From assembly GCF_004357985.1 (NCBI RefSeq), contig NZ_SMTF01000023.1, forward strand, positions 1 through 35,139: a stretch of 35,139 nucleotides of DNA, written 5' to 3'. Source of the DNA: Luteimonas aestuarii. GTDB lineage: Bacteria; Pseudomonadota; Gammaproteobacteria; Xanthomonadales; Xanthomonadaceae. Under the pieces are notes generated by a model that made no database searches, was not told the origin of the DNA, and saw nothing but the letters and a program-made list of their open reading frames with translations. The translations under genes were made by a program, and so were the position numbers. This document shows, one piece after another, positions 16,900 through 26,377 of this stretch (positions within the stretch are counted from its first letter, which is position 1; the number at the start of each line of letters is the position of its first letter).

Positions 16900-18504
16900 T
16901 CAGAACCCCGGGTCGCGCCAGGCGATTTCGCCACCGATCACCGTCAGCAGGCTGGTGGTCCCCGGCAGTGCCTGCAGCGGCACCGCCGCCTCGTCCAGCA
17001 CGTCCTGCGACAGCACCGCGAAATCGGCGAGGTAGCCCGGCGCCAGCTTGCCCTTCTCGTGTTCGGTGAATTCGGCGTACGCGCTGCCACCGGTATAGGC
17101 ACGCAAGGCCTGTTCGCGCGTCAACGCCTGGTCGGGGCGGGTGGCCGGGGCGATGGCGAACATCAGGTTGAGCCACGGGTTGGGCGGGCCATCGCTGCCG
17201 AAGGCCAGGGGCAGGCCGGCATCCACCAGGTCGGAAAGCGGCGAGAACTCCCGCTCGCGTGCCAGCGACATCCACGGATGTCCATCCGGCACGGCGAAGT
17301 GGGATGGATTCTGGACCACCACGATGCCGAACGAGGTCGCGCGTGCCAGCAGGTCGGGTGCAAGGCCATCGCCATGTTCGAAGCGCAACCGGCGTCCATG
17401 CCACTGCGCCGGTGGCGCGATCGCTTCCATTGCGTCCATGATCGTGATCGCGGCGACATCCCCGCCGACGTGCAGCAGGACGTGGTCGTCGCGCGCGAGG
17501 ATCTCGCGCAGCAGCGCTTCGATCTGTGCCTGGTCGAAGTTGAGGCGTCCGGTCGCGCCGGTGTCGGGGTACGGCTCGCGCAAAGGCGCGGCCTGGTCCA
17601 CCGGCGTGCCGTCGATGATCCATTTGGTGCCCGATACGGTGGTCCGCGGCATGTCGGCAGGGTGCTTCGGCAGGGCATCGGTGACGACCGGCTCGTCGTG
17701 CGTGGCGGGTGCCGGGAAGCGGATCAGGCGCAGCCTCGAGGGGACGGCGGCATCGTTCCAGAGGCCGAGGAAACGTGCCGGCGGCATCCACGGCATCACC
17801 TGCAGGCTCGTGGTGCCCCACTTCAGCGTGGCCTGCGAATAGCGCTGGATCGACTGCAGTTCCCGGGCGTCGGGTTGGGGCGGCGACTGCGCGAGGCTGC
17901 GCCAGTGCGCGTACTCGTAGACGCGGCCATCGAAGGTGCCATCCGCCTTGGTTCCATACCAGCCGCCGGGGACCTCGACGGCGGGGTCGAGGCCAAGCGC
18001 GCGCTGGGCGACGGTATTGAGCAGCAGTCCATGGCCGGTGAACATCTGCAATTGCACCGGACGCGACGGATGCAAGGCATCCAGGCGTGCCTGGTCCCAG
18101 CCCGCGTCGGTCCAGATGGCGCTGCCGATATCACCGGTGATCCAACCCTCGCCGTCAACCGGCTGCGCCTTCAGCGCGGCTTCGAGCTGCTCGCTGGTGG
18201 ACTCGGGGAACGGCAACTCGAGTCGCGTGGATGGTGGCGCGGTGCCGAGGTGGACATGCGCATCGTTGATGCCGGGGACCACCCGGCGCCCACCGAGGTC
18301 GATGGGTTGCACGCCGGCGGGGACTGCCGCGCGCACGGCGGCCTCGTCGCCTACCGCGACGATGCGACCGTCGCGCACGGCCATGGCGCTGGCGTCCGGG
18401 CGGCTTTCGTCACCGGTCCAGATGCGGCCGTTCACCAGCAGCAGGTCGGACGCCTGCAAGGGCAGGGCGAGCAGCAGGGATCCGAGCAGCAGGGCAAGGC
18501 GCAT
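16900..18504 (-). CDS. Exported amidohydrolase family 3 protein (YtcJ-like)
   Basis: A 534-residue metal-dependent hydrolase with a signal peptide (MRLALLLGSLLLALPLQA) suggesting periplasmic location. The metal-binding HxH is at His83 and His85 (NDAHVHLG). Later blocks LLHVGGDVAAITIMDAME, RLRFEHGDGL and LPLAFGSDGPP fit the Amidohydro_3 family. It ends GEIAWRDPGF. Substrates of this family vary (amides, carbamates), so no reaction is assigned. It lies 73 bases after valS on the same strand and might be read from that operon; a CCGGCTG/CAGCCGG inverted repeat (18544-18565) sits between them. Confidence 0.88.
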   Translation of the reverse strand: MRLALLLGSLLLALPLQASDLLLVNGRIWTGDESRPDASAMAVRDGRIVAVGDEAAVRAAVPAGVQPIDLGGRRVVPGINDAHVHLGTAPPSTRLELPFPESTSEQLEAALKAQPVDGEGWITGDIGSAIWTDAGWDQARLDALHPSRPVQLQMFTGHGLLLNTVAQRALGLDPAVEVPGGWYGTKADGTFDGRVYEYAHWRSLAQSPPQPDARELQSIQRYSQATLKWGTTSLQVMPWMPPARFLGLWNDAAVPSRLRLIRFPAPATHDEPVVTDALPKHPADMPRTTVSGTKWIIDGTPVDQAAPLREPYPDTGATGRLNFDQAQIEALLREILARDDHVLLHVGGDVAAITIMDAMEAIAPPAQWHGRRLRFEHGDGLAPDLLARATSFGIVVVQNPSHFAVPDGHPWMSLAREREFSPLSDLVDAGLPLAFGSDGPPNPWLNLMFAIAPATRPDQALTREQALRAYTGGSAYAEFTEHEKGKLAPGYLADFAVLSQDVLDEAAVPLQALPGTTSLLTVIGGEIAWRDPGF

Positions 18505-18577
18505 GGCGGTTCTCCGGGGGATGTGCCCGGGAGAACGCGGAAACCGGCTGGCGACTGACAGCCGGCTGCGGCTGGCC

Positions 18578-21454
18578 TCAGCCGAGGCGGGTTCGCTGGC
18601 CCGTCAGTGCGTCCAGCTGCGCGGTCCAGTCGGCCAGGCGCTGGCGCTCCTGTTCGACCACGGCCGCGGGCACCTTGTCGCTGAACTTCGCCAGCTTGGC
18701 GCCGCTCTTGTCCTTCTCCGCGGACACGCGCGCGATTTCCTTGTCCAGGCGGGTGCGCTCGGCATCGAGGTCCACCAGGCCTTCCAGCGGCACGAACAGC
18801 TTCAGTTCGCCGACCAGGCCCGCGGCCGCCGGAGGCGGCTCGCCCTCGATCGGCTCGACGCGTTCAAGCCGATTGAGGAACTTCAGCTGCGCGTCGAAAC
18901 GCGCCAGGCGCGCGCCGTCGTGTTCGCTGCCGGCCTGCACCAGCAGTGGCACCTGCCTCGATGGCGACACGCCCAGTTCGCTGCGGATGCGGCGCAGCGC
19001 GGTGACCATCTGCTTGAGCCATTCGATGTCGGCTTCGGCGCGTGCGAAGTCGTCGCCCGCGAAATCGGCCGCCTGTGGATAGCGCTGCAGCGAGACGGTG
19101 TTGCCGTCGATGCCCAGGCGCGGTGCGACCTGGCGCCACAGCTCCTCGGTGACGAACGGGATCAGCGGATGCAGCAGGCGCAGCAGCGCCTCCAGTACCG
19201 CCAGCAGGGTGCGGCGCGTGCTGTCGGCGGCGGCCGGATCGGTGCCGTTGAGCGCGGGCTTGGCGAGTTCGACGAACCAGTCGCAGAACTCGTTCCACGC
19301 GAATTCGTACAGCGACTGGGCCAGCAGGTCGAAGCGGTAGGCGGCGAAATGGGCTTCGGCTTCGGCGGCGACCTTGGCGAGGCGGGAGAGGATCCACTTC
19401 TCGGCGTCGGTGGCGGGCGATGCCGGGCTGCCCCCATCCGCCCTTCGGGCGCCTTCCCCCGCTTGCGGGGGAAGGGTAAGGCCCTCGGTGTTCATCAACA
19501 CGAAGCGCGTCGCGTTCCACAGCTTGTTGCAGAAGTTCTTGTAGCCCTCGGCGCGGCCGAGGTCGAACTTGATGTCGCGTCCCGGTCCCGCAAGGGCGGC
19601 CATGGTGAAGCGCAGCGGATCGGCGCCGTGGGCGATGATGCCGTCGGGGAACTCCTTGCGCGTGGCCTTCTCGATCTTCGGCGCGTCCTTGGGCTTCATC
19701 AGGCCGGTGGTGCGCTTGGCGACCAGCGCGTCGGCGCTGATGCCGTCGATGATGTCCAGCGGGTCGAGGATGTTGCCCTTCGACTTCGACATCTTCTGCC
19801 CGTCCTTGTCGCGCACCAAGCCGGTGATGTAGACGTCGTCGAACGCGACCTTGCCGGTCAGCGCGTCGGTCATCATCACCATGCGCGCGACCCAGAAGAA
19901 GATGATGTCGAAGCCGGTCACCAGCACGCTGGTCGGCAGGAACCCGTCGAAGCCGCGTTCGCGCATGGCGTCGGCATCCGGCCAGCCCAGCGTGCTGAAC
20001 GGCCACAGCGCCGACGAGAACCATGTCTCCAGCACGTCGCTGTCCTGGCGTAGGGCGGGTCTTGACCCGCCATGCCTTTCCGTCGCCTGCGCGTAGGCAT
20101 CCTCTTCATTACGTGCCACGTACACGTTGCCCGCATCGTCGAACCACGCCGGGATGCGATGTCCCCACCAGAGCTGGCGGCTGATCGTCCAGTCCTGGAT
20201 GTTCTCCATCCAGTGGCGATAGGTGTTGATCCAGTTCGGCGGCACGAAGCGGATGCTGCCGTTTTCGAAGAGCGCCATGCCGCGGCGGCCCATCTCGTCC
20301 ATCGCGACGAACCACTGGTCGGTCAGGTAGGGCTCGATGACCTGGCCGCTGCGGTCGCCGCGCGGGACCTGCAGCTTGTGCGCCTTCTCTTCGACCAGCA
20401 GGGCGAGCGCATCCAGATCGGCCAGCACCGCCTTGCGTGCGTCGTAGCGATCGAGGCCGCGGTATTTCTGCGGCGCGTTGTCGTTGACCGTCGCGATGTC
20501 GGTGAACAGATTGATCATCGGCAGGCCGTGGCGCTGGCCCACCGCATAGTCATTGAAGTCATGCGCAGGCGTGACCTTGACCACGCCGGTGCCGAAGTCG
20601 CGATCGACGTAGTCGTCGGCGATGATCGGGACCAGGCGATCGGTCAGCGGCAACTGGACCGCCTTGCCGACAAGCGACGCGTAGCGCGCATCGTCAGGAT
20701 GCACCATCACCGCGGTATCGCCGAGCATGGTTTCCGGACGCGTGGTGGCCACGACCAGATAGTCGCGCATCTCGCGCAGCGTCTCGTGGCCGTCGGCGTC
20801 GCATTCGACGTGTTCGTAGCTGGCGCCGTCGGCCAGCGGGTAGCGGATCGACCACAGGAAGCCGTCTTCCTCCTCGCTCACCACTTCGAGGTCGGACACG
20901 GCGGTCTGCAGCACCGGGTCCCAGTTGACCAGGCGCTTGCCGCGATAGATCAGCCCCTTCTCGTGCAGGCGCACGAAGGCCTCGATCACCGCCGCCGAAG
21001 GCATCGCATCCATCGTGAACACGCTGCGCGTCCAGTCGCCCGAGGTGCCGAGGCGGCGCATCTGGCGCTCGATGGTGTCGCCGGACTGCTGCTTCCACTC
21101 CCAGACCTTTTCGATGAACCCTTCGCGACCCAGCGAATCGCGGGTCTCGCCCTTGCCGGCCAGCGCCAGGTTGCGCGACACCACCATCTCGGTGGCGATG
21201 CCGGCGTGGTCGGTGCCCATCTGCCACAGCGTGCGATAGCCACGCATGCGGTGGTAGCGCACCAGCGCGTCCTGCAGCGTGTGCTGGAACGCGTGGCCCA
21301 TGTGCAGGGTGCCGGTGACGTTCGGCGGCGGCAGCAGGATGGTGTAGGCAGGGCCGTCGCCGCGGGGCGCGAACACGCCGGCGGCTTCCCACTCGGCGTA
21401 AAGGCGGGATTCGAAGGTGCCGGGATCGTAGGAAGGAGCGAGTGGGTTGGTCAT
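18578..21454 (-). CDS. valS: Valyl-tRNA synthetase with two in-frame repeat insertions
   Basis: A 958-residue class I synthetase. The HIGH motif is HMGH (51-54) after PPPNVTGTL, and KMSKS is at 554-558 ([14 protein letters not shown]). The editing domain lies in between and the C-terminal coiled coil ([29 protein letters not shown]) is intact. The start at 21454 ([14 protein letters not shown]) is normal for the family; upstream codons are repeat DNA. Two stretches look foreign: residues about 461-469 (GGSRPALR), encoded by a GTAG-headed palindrome, and about 658-675 ([15 protein letters not shown]), encoded by a repeat that also occurs upstream of the gene. Both keep the frame and seem to sit in surface loops. 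It is in an operon with pepA and holC. Confidence 0.96.
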   Translation of the reverse strand: MTNPLAPSYDPGTFESRLYAEWEAAGVFAPRGDGPAYTILLPPPNVTGTLHMGHAFQHTLQDALVRYHRMRGYRTLWQMGTDHAGIATEMVVSRNLALAGKGETRDSLGREGFIEKVWEWKQQSGDTIERQMRRLGTSGDWTRSVFTMDAMPSAAVIEAFVRLHEKGLIYRGKRLVNWDPVLQTAVSDLEVVSEEEDGFLWSIRYPLADGASYEHVECDADGHETLREMRDYLVVATTRPETMLGDTAVMVHPDDARYASLVGKAVQLPLTDRLVPIIADDYVDRDFGTGVVKVTPAHDFNDYAVGQRHGLPMINLFTDIATVNDNAPQKYRGLDRYDARKAVLADLDALALLVEEKAHKLQVPRGDRSGQVIEPYLTDQWFVAMDEMGRRGMALFENGSIRFVPPNWINTYRHWMENIQDWTISRQLWWGHRIPAWFDDAGNVYVARNEEDAYAQATERHGGSRPALRQDSDVLETWFSSALWPFSTLGWPDADAMRERGFDGFLPTSVLVTGFDIIFFWVARMVMMTDALTGKVAFDDVYITGLVRDKDGQKMSKSKGNILDPLDIIDGISADALVAKRTTGLMKPKDAPKIEKATRKEFPDGIIAHGADPLRFTMAALAGPGRDIKFDLGRAEGYKNFCNKLWNATRFVLMNTEGLTLPPQAGEGARRADGGSPASPATDAEKWILSRLAKVAAEAEAHFAAYRFDLLAQSLYEFAWNEFCDWFVELAKPALNGTDPAAADSTRRTLLAVLEALLRLLHPLIPFVTEELWRQVAPRLGIDGNTVSLQRYPQAADFAGDDFARAEADIEWLKQMVTALRRIRSELGVSPSRQVPLLVQAGSEHDGARLARFDAQLKFLNRLERVEPIEGEPPPAAAGLVGELKLFVPLEGLVDLDAERTRLDKEIARVSAEKDKSGAKLAKFSDKVPAAVVEQERQRLADWTAQLDALTGQRTRLG
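19430..19479. repeat. Dispersed hairpin repeat inside valS (copy 1)
   Basis: Fifty bases with two hairpins: CGCCC-TTCG-GGCG near the start and CTTCCCCCGC paired with GCGGGGGAAG. It matches 47 of 50 bases, same orientation, with 21527-21576. It lies in the valS reading frame and adds codons for a Pro/Gly/Ala/Arg-rich loop before the conserved [10 protein letters not shown] block. Confidence 0.85.
20050..20071. repeat. GTAG-headed REP palindrome inside valS
   Basis: GTAG at 20050-20053 is followed at once by a 7-bp stem, GGCGGGT and ACCCGCC, with a CTTG loop. A GTAG head on a short palindrome is the layout of the REP/SMAG elements known from Stenotrophomonas and relatives. It lies between the [12 protein letters not shown] and [12 protein letters not shown] segments of ValS and stays in frame. 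Confidence 0.75.
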
Positions 21455-21474
21455 TGCGGTCAGCGGCTGGTTCG

Positions 21475-21507
21475 GCCCCCTCCCCCGCGCGCGGGGGAGG
21501 GTTGGGG
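21475..21507. repeat. Hairpin repeat in the holC-valS spacer
   Basis: CTCCCCCGC and GCGGGGGAG pair around a two-base loop, flanked by further C- and G-runs. It resembles the second hairpin of the neighbouring 50-base repeat but is a different variant. It lies just upstream of the valS start codon. Confidence 0.6.
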
Positions 21508-21526
21508 TGGGGGCATCGGCCGGTGC

Positions 21527-21576
21527 GCCCCCATCCGCCCTTCGGGCGCCTTCCCCCGCAGGCGGGGGAAGGGAAA
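21527..21576. repeat. Dispersed hairpin repeat in the holC-valS spacer (copy 2)
   Basis: Second copy of the element found inside valS at 19430-19479, differing at three positions (AG for TT in the loop of hairpin two, A for T near the end). It is non-coding here, between the holC stop and the valS start. Confidence 0.85.
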
Positions 21577-21599
21577 GCACATGTGCGCAGGCAGCGCGA

Positions 21600-22025
21600 T
21601 TACATATCGTATTTGTTGAGCTCGAGACCGAGCGCCTTGTAGTGCTTCCAGCGCTCGCGCAGCGGTTCCCGCGCGGAGGCGTCGGCGGGCACCACTTCCA
21701 GCACGCGTTCAAAGCCGCCGTCCACCGGTGCGTCGCGCAGGTTGACCACCAGCGGCCGCATCGGTGCGTCGGTGTGCGGCTCGGCGATCAGCACCGGCGT
21801 CAGTTCGTCCTCGTCGTCGCGGCCGGCGATCTGGTGCGGGATGTAGGCGTCATCGCCCATGTCCCACAGCAGGTCGTCGAGCGCCTCGGCCTGCACGGTG
21901 TCGCGCGCCAGCACCAGCGTCCACAGGTTCGCCTCGTAGGCCTTGCGCACCAGCTCGCAGACCAGCCGCAGCGGCTCCTCGCGGAAGCGCGGCTTGGCGA
22001 TCAGGTAGAAGTCGGCTCTGGGCAT
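21600..22025 (-). CDS. holC: DNA polymerase III subunit chi
   Basis: A 141-residue protein of the HolC family. It begins [31 protein letters not shown] and contains [20 protein letters not shown] (about 50-69) and the C-terminal [19 protein letters not shown], all typical of chi. Chi links the clamp loader, via psi, to single-stranded DNA-binding protein during lagging-strand synthesis. It lies 73 bases after pepA and 145 bases before valS on the same strand; pepA-holC-valS is a classic gammaproteobacterial order. The spacer to valS is filled with hairpin repeats, which may affect how the two genes are balanced. A possible psi partner is at 16119-16376. Confidence 0.94.
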   Translation of the reverse strand: MPRADFYLIAKPRFREEPLRLVCELVRKAYEANLWTLVLARDTVQAEALDDLLWDMGDDAYIPHQIAGRDDEDELTPVLIAEPHTDAPMRPLVVNLRDAPVDGGFERVLEVVPADASAREPLRERWKHYKALGLELNKYDM

Positions 22026-22098
22026 GTCGAGACGGGCGGGATGGCGTGCAGTTCCGCTGGCGACACTGCGCGCCGACCGCGGGCTGCGGGTGTCCCGC

Positions 22099-23577
22099 TC
22101 AGCCGGCCCGATCCATCAACCACTGGCTCAGCAGGCCCACCGGGCGTCCTGTGGCCAGGCCCATCTTGCCGTCGCCGCTGGCGCTGCCGGCGATGTCCAG
22201 GTGTGCCCAGCGCTGGCCTTCGGTGAAGCGCGACAGGAAGCAGCCCGCGGTGATGGCGCCGGCCCAGCGGCCGCCGATGTTGTAGACGTCGGCGAACTGC
22301 GAATCCAGCATGCCCTGGTACTCGTCCCACAGCGGCAGGCGCCAGGCGCGGTCGAACACCTGCTCGCCGGCCTCCAGCAACTCGCCGGCCAGGTCGTCGT
22401 GCTTGGTCATCAGGCCCGAGGCCTGGCGGCCCAGGGCGACCATGCAGGCGCCGGTGAGCGTGGCCACGTCGACGATGGCCTGCGGCTGGAAGCGCTCGCT
22501 GTAGGTCAGCGCGTCGCACAGGATCAGGCGGCCTTCGGCGTCGGTGTTGCCGACCTCGATGGTCTTGCCGGACATGCTGGTGATCACGTCGGACGGGCGA
22601 TAGGCGTTGCCGTCGATGGCGTTCTCGACCGCCGGCACCACCACCACCAGGTTGATCGGCAGGTCCAGGCCCACCGCGGAGACGAAGGTGCCCATCACCG
22701 ACGCGGCGCCGCACATGTCGTACTTCATGTCCTCCACGCCGCCCTGCGTCTTCAGGTTGACGCCGCCGGTGTCGAAGGTGATGCCCTTGCCGACCAGCAC
22801 GTAGGGCTTGGCATCGCCGCCGTTGTTCCACTTCAGCACCACCAGGCGCGGGCGGTTCGAGGATGCTCGCGCGACGGCCAGCAGCGAGCCCATGCCCAGC
22901 GCTTCCATCTGCGTTTCGTCGAGGATCTCGGCCTCGGCCTTGTCGAATTTCGCCGCGAACGTGGTGGCCTGTTCGGCAAGATAGGCCGGGTTGCAGATGT
23001 TGGCCGGCAGGTGGCCCAGTTCGCGCGCGAACTTGACGCCTGCTGCGATCGCCTTGCCCTGCGCCAGCGCCGCGCCATCGCTGCCGGCGATCGCCAGCGC
23101 GGCCAAACCCGTGTCCTCGCGCTTCTTGTTCTTCGCCCCGAGGGTGGCGACGTAGCGATAGGCGGCGTGGTCGGCGGCGATCACGGCCTGGCGGATGTTC
23201 CAGGCGGTGTCGCGGCCCTTGACCTCGAGTTCGGTCAGGGTGAACAGCGCGTTCGTCACCGGTCCGCTCTTCAGCGTGCGCACGGCGTCGGCCACGGCCT
23301 TCAGGTACTGCGGCACCCCGAATTTGTCGGCATCGCCCAACCCCACCACCAGCACGCGCGGCGCGGCCACGCCGGACAGGTCGTGCAGCAGGCTGGTCCT
23401 GCCGGTCTTGCCCGACAGGTCGCCGCGGGCGGCCAGTGCGGCCAGGCGGCCATCGCTGGCCTTGTCCAGCGCCTGTGCCGTGGGCGTGAGCGACTGGTCG
23501 GCGAACACGCCAACCACGAGGCAGTCGGCCTGTGCGGCGGTGGCGGGATCGCGGTTCAGGGTGAATTCGAGGCTCAT
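22099..23577 (-). CDS. pepA: Leucyl aminopeptidase (M17, cytosol aminopeptidase)
   Basis: A 492-residue M17 peptidase using two metal ions, here expected to be Zn or Mn. The family signature NTDAEGRL is at 344-351, and the metal-binding segment [15 protein letters not shown] precedes it. The enzyme trims N-terminal residues from peptides; in E. coli, PepA also binds DNA and serves in Xer recombination at cer and as a repressor of carAB. xerD is about 4.3 kb away here, though that may be chance. The ATG at 23577 is preferred to a TTG one codon earlier. It heads the pepA-holC-valS operon and is divergent from lptF across 140 bases. Confidence 0.96.
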   Translation of the reverse strand: MSLEFTLNRDPATAAQADCLVVGVFADQSLTPTAQALDKASDGRLAALAARGDLSGKTGRTSLLHDLSGVAAPRVLVVGLGDADKFGVPQYLKAVADAVRTLKSGPVTNALFTLTELEVKGRDTAWNIRQAVIAADHAAYRYVATLGAKNKKREDTGLAALAIAGSDGAALAQGKAIAAGVKFARELGHLPANICNPAYLAEQATTFAAKFDKAEAEILDETQMEALGMGSLLAVARASSNRPRLVVLKWNNGGDAKPYVLVGKGITFDTGGVNLKTQGGVEDMKYDMCGAASVMGTFVSAVGLDLPINLVVVVPAVENAIDGNAYRPSDVITSMSGKTIEVGNTDAEGRLILCDALTYSERFQPQAIVDVATLTGACMVALGRQASGLMTKHDDLAGELLEAGEQVFDRAWRLPLWDEYQGMLDSQFADVYNIGGRWAGAITAGCFLSRFTEGQRWAHLDIAGSASGDGKMGLATGRPVGLLSQWLMDRAG

Positions 23578-23717
23578 CAATCAGATTCCGTGGGATTCCG
23601 TGGGCGGATACGTACAATTCGTGTCCAGCATCGCGGCCCGGTCCGGGCATTCGCTGCAAGGGCGCCGTCGCGGCGCCCGCTGGTCGAATCCCCAAGTCTA
23701 AAGCAACCCCCCACCTG

Positions 23718-24794
23718 ATGCCGAAGCTCGACAGCTACCTCTTCCGCGAATTCGCCCAGGCCACGTTCGCGGCCCTGGTGGTGCTGATGGTGGTCAGCCT
23801 GGGCGGCGTGTTCGCGGACGTGCTGAGCGATATCGCCCGTGGCCGCGTGCCTGCGGGCCTGATGCTGTCGCAGCTGGGCCTGCAGTTGCTGCGGTACCTG
23901 CCGCTGATCCTGCCGTTGGGGCTGATGCTGGGCCTGCTGCTGTCGGTGGGCCGGCTGTACCGCGACAGCGAGATGCCGGTGCTGATCGCCAGCGGCGTCG
24001 GCCCGAAGCGATTGCTGCGGCCGGTGCTGATGCTGGTGGTGCCGGTGGTGGCATTCATCGCTGCGTGCTCGCTGTGGCTGGGGCCGTGGGCGCAAGACTA
24101 TTCGCAGCGGCTGATCCAGGCCGGGCAGCGCACCCTGCTGGTCAGCGGGCTGGAGGCCGGCCGCTTCACCGAGCTGCCCGGCGGGGGTGGGGTGGTGTAT
24201 GCCAACGCAATGTCGAACGATGGCACGCAGCTCGGCCGCATCTTCATCTACCGCGGCGAAGAAGGGCGCATGGACATCACAACGGCGCTGACCGGCTCGC
24301 TCAACGTCGAAGGCACCGATCGCTTCCTGACCCTCGACGATGGCTTCCGCGTGGAAGGCCCGGCCGATGGCGGCAAGGATTTCCGGCTCATGCGCTATGT
24401 CCGCAACGACGTGCGCCTGCCCGATGCCGACCAGGTCACGGACGAGGACGATCCCGAGCGCCTGTCGACGCTGGCCCTGTTCGGCGACCCGCGTCCGGAG
24501 GCCAAGGCGCAGCTGCATTTCCGCTTCGCGCCGCCACTGCTGGCGCTGGCGTTCGCGCTGCTGGCGGTGCCGCTGGCGCGCAGTCCGCCGCGGCAGGCGC
24601 GCTACGGGCGCATCACCTTCGGCTTCGTGGCCTATGTGTTCGGCATGGTGCTGATGCTCAGCGGTACCGACTCGCTGGCCGACGGCAAGATCCCCGCCGC
24701 GCTGGGGCTGTGGTGGCTGGTGCTGCCGCTGCTGGCCTTCGGCGCGTGGATGTATTTCAGCGACGGGCGCATGAAGCGTCCGGCGAAGGCCTGA
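23718..24794 (+). CDS. lptF: LPS export permease LptF
   Basis: A 358-residue YjgP/YjgQ family protein. The N-terminus (MPKLDSYLFREFAQATFAALVVLMVVSLGGVFADVLSDIARG) is typical of LptF. There are three N-terminal membrane helices, a periplasmic beta-jellyroll domain (about 130-260) and three C-terminal helices. With LptG and LptB it extracts lipopolysaccharide from the inner membrane. It is followed 10 bases later by lptG and is divergent from pepA, as in E. coli. A TCTAAA box about 20 bases before the start could be a -10 element. Confidence 0.95.
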   Translation: MPKLDSYLFREFAQATFAALVVLMVVSLGGVFADVLSDIARGRVPAGLMLSQLGLQLLRYLPLILPLGLMLGLLLSVGRLYRDSEMPVLIASGVGPKRLLRPVLMLVVPVVAFIAACSLWLGPWAQDYSQRLIQAGQRTLLVSGLEAGRFTELPGGGGVVYANAMSNDGTQLGRIFIYRGEEGRMDITTALTGSLNVEGTDRFLTLDDGFRVEGPADGGKDFRLMRYVRNDVRLPDADQVTDEDDPERLSTLALFGDPRPEAKAQLHFRFAPPLLALAFALLAVPLARSPPRQARYGRITFGFVAYVFGMVLMLSGTDSLADGKIPAALGLWWLVLPLLAFGAWMYFSDGRMKRPAKA

Positions 24795-24804
24795 GGCGGG
24801 AACG

Positions 24805-25920
24805 ATGGCGCCCTTCCCGAAAATCCATGACCTGTACACCGCGCGCGTGGTGCTGGGCACCGTGCTGTTGACCTGGACCGTGCTGGTGGGCCTGGACGTG
24901 GTGATGGCGCTGGTGGACGAGATCGGCAACGTCGGCCAGGGCAACTACAGCCTCGGCGGCGCACTGACCTACATCGCCCACAGCGTGCCGAGGCGTGCAT
25001 ACATGACCTTTCCATATGCGGCGGTTGTTGGTGCACTCATGGCGCTGGGCCAGCTGGCATCGAGTTCGGAACTCACGGCACTGCGCGCACTTGGCTTGTC
25101 GCGGAAGCGGTTGAGCTTGTCGGTCGCCGCGCCGCTGCTGGTGCTGACGGGCCTGATGGTCGTCAACGGCGAGACGCTGGCGCCCTGGGCGCAGCGCAGC
25201 GCCGACGTGATGCGCTCCGCTGCGCGTTCCAGCGACATGATCGTGGGCCAGTATTCCGGCCTGTGGGCGCGCGAGGGCGACACCTTCCTCAATGCGCAGA
25301 CCGGCCGCGAGCATACCGATGGCGATGGCGATGGCGCCTGGCTGGAGCTCAACGACGTGCGCCTGTTCGAGTTCGGTGCCGATGGCCGCCTGCAGTCGAT
25401 TGCACATGCCGGCGTTGCCGAGCACCGCGCCAGCGGCTGGCTGTTGCGCAACGTCAAGCGCACGTATTTCGAGGATCGGGCAGTCACCCAGACCGAGGTC
25501 GACGAGGAGCGTTGGGAATCGAACCTCGATGCCGCGGCGCTGGCGGCGAACGCCAGCAATATCTGGCGCCCCCGCTACATGTCGGCAGCAGACCTGAAGG
25601 ATGGTATCGACTACCGCCAGCGCAACCAGCTCGATGCCAGCGAGTTCGAGGAGCACTACTGGGGCCGCTGGTTCTATCCACTGAACGTGCTGGCACTGTG
25701 CCTGGCGGCGATCCCGTTCGCGTTCGGCAGCCTGCGCGGCGGCGGCGTGGGCCGGCGGCTGTTCCTCGGCGTGGTGTTTGCGCTGGGCTTCTACTTGATC
25801 CAGACCCAGGTGGTGAAGATGGCCGCGGTGTTCAAGTTCGACTATCGCCTGGCGTACCTGATCCCGCCGATGATCATGCTTGCCGTTTCCTGGATCCTCT
25901 TCCACAAACGGAGTGGGTAA
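24805..25920 (+). CDS. lptG: LPS export permease LptG
   Basis: A 371-residue partner of LptF with the same plan: three membrane helices, a periplasmic domain (about 120-270) and three more helices. The segment ASSSELTALRALGLSRKRL (about 86-104) is the cytoplasmic coupling helix region that contacts LptB. CGGGAA precedes the ATG. It is co-transcribed with lptF. The first unit of a structured repeat array begins on the base after its TAA stop, so the array will be part of any 3' untranslated region. Confidence 0.95.
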   Translation: MAPFPKIHDLYTARVVLGTVLLTWTVLVGLDVVMALVDEIGNVGQGNYSLGGALTYIAHSVPRRAYMTFPYAAVVGALMALGQLASSSELTALRALGLSRKRLSLSVAAPLLVLTGLMVVNGETLAPWAQRSADVMRSAARSSDMIVGQYSGLWAREGDTFLNAQTGREHTDGDGDGAWLELNDVRLFEFGADGRLQSIAHAGVAEHRASGWLLRNVKRTYFEDRAVTQTEVDEERWESNLDAAALAANASNIWRPRYMSAADLKDGIDYRQRNQLDASEFEEHYWGRWFYPLNVLALCLAAIPFAFGSLRGGGVGRRLFLGVVFALGFYLIQTQVVKMAAVFKFDYRLAYLIPPMIMLAVSWILFHKRSG

Positions 25921-26220
25921 GCAGGTGGCGCTTGCGAGGCATTGCCTCGCGCCACCTGCGAACGCCCGGCGTGCTTCGCCGGGCCGGATGAGCATGAGGG
26001 GCAAGCGCTTGCGAGGCATTGCCTCGCGCCACCTGCGAACGCCCGGCGTGCTTCGCCGGGCCGGATGAGCATGAGGGGCAAGCGCTTGCGAGGCATTGCC
26101 TCGCGCCACCTGCGAACGCCCGCCCATGGATGGTCGGGCCGGGGTACCCGAAGCCGTTGTAGCGTCGCCATGGCTGGCGCGATGCCTTGCGCCAGTAAAT
26201 CCAACGCGCTGCACTGCAGC
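25921..26220. repeat. Structured tandem repeat array 1 with terminal module
   Basis: Units repeat every 77 bases (equivalent points 25931, 26008, 26085). The first unit folds into hairpin A and hairpin B. Hairpin A has outer stem GCAGGTGGC (25921-25929) with GCCACCTGC (25951-25959), a one-sided GCTT bulge (25930-25933) and inner stem GCGAGGC/GCCTCGC around ATT. After a GAAC linker, hairpin B is GCCCGGCG/CGCCGGGC around TGCTT (25964-25984), followed by CGGATGAG. In units 2 and 3 the 5' arm of the outer stem is replaced. From about 26111 the sequence passes into a terminal module shared with array 2. Confidence 0.9.
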
Positions 26221-26377
26221 GCAGGCGCCGGAAACGCCGCACGTGCTTCGTGCAGCCAAGCCAGACGCCACCTGCCGCAGCGATGATCGACAAGCCCGCC
26301 GCCGCGTGCGGGAGCCAGTGAATGGCCAGCGTCCATGGCGCGTCGCCGCCGTCGCCGCACGTGCGCACAGCGCATGA
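26221..26377. other. Non-coding spacer before the RDD gene end
   Basis: Together with the repeat array at 25921-26220 this makes a gene-free stretch of 457 bases between the convergent lptG and RDD genes. After the array I see no gene, no T-rich terminator and no further repeat unit; only a GC-rich stretch with scattered short inverted repeats. Confidence 0.5.

Noticed and set aside
16186..18558. A 790-codon open frame on the plus strand
   Set aside because: It overlaps the HolD-like gene and rimI out of frame and then runs antisense to the amidohydrolase. No domain is visible.
18544..18565. A terminator after valS
   Set aside because: CCGGCTG/CAGCCGG forms a stem, but the loop is 8 bases and no U-rich tail follows on the minus strand, so I did not list it as a terminator.
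22001..23718. Two long frames of about 564 codons overlapping pepA
   Set aside because: PepA itself has the full M17 signature on the minus strand; the others are low-complexity shadows in other frames.
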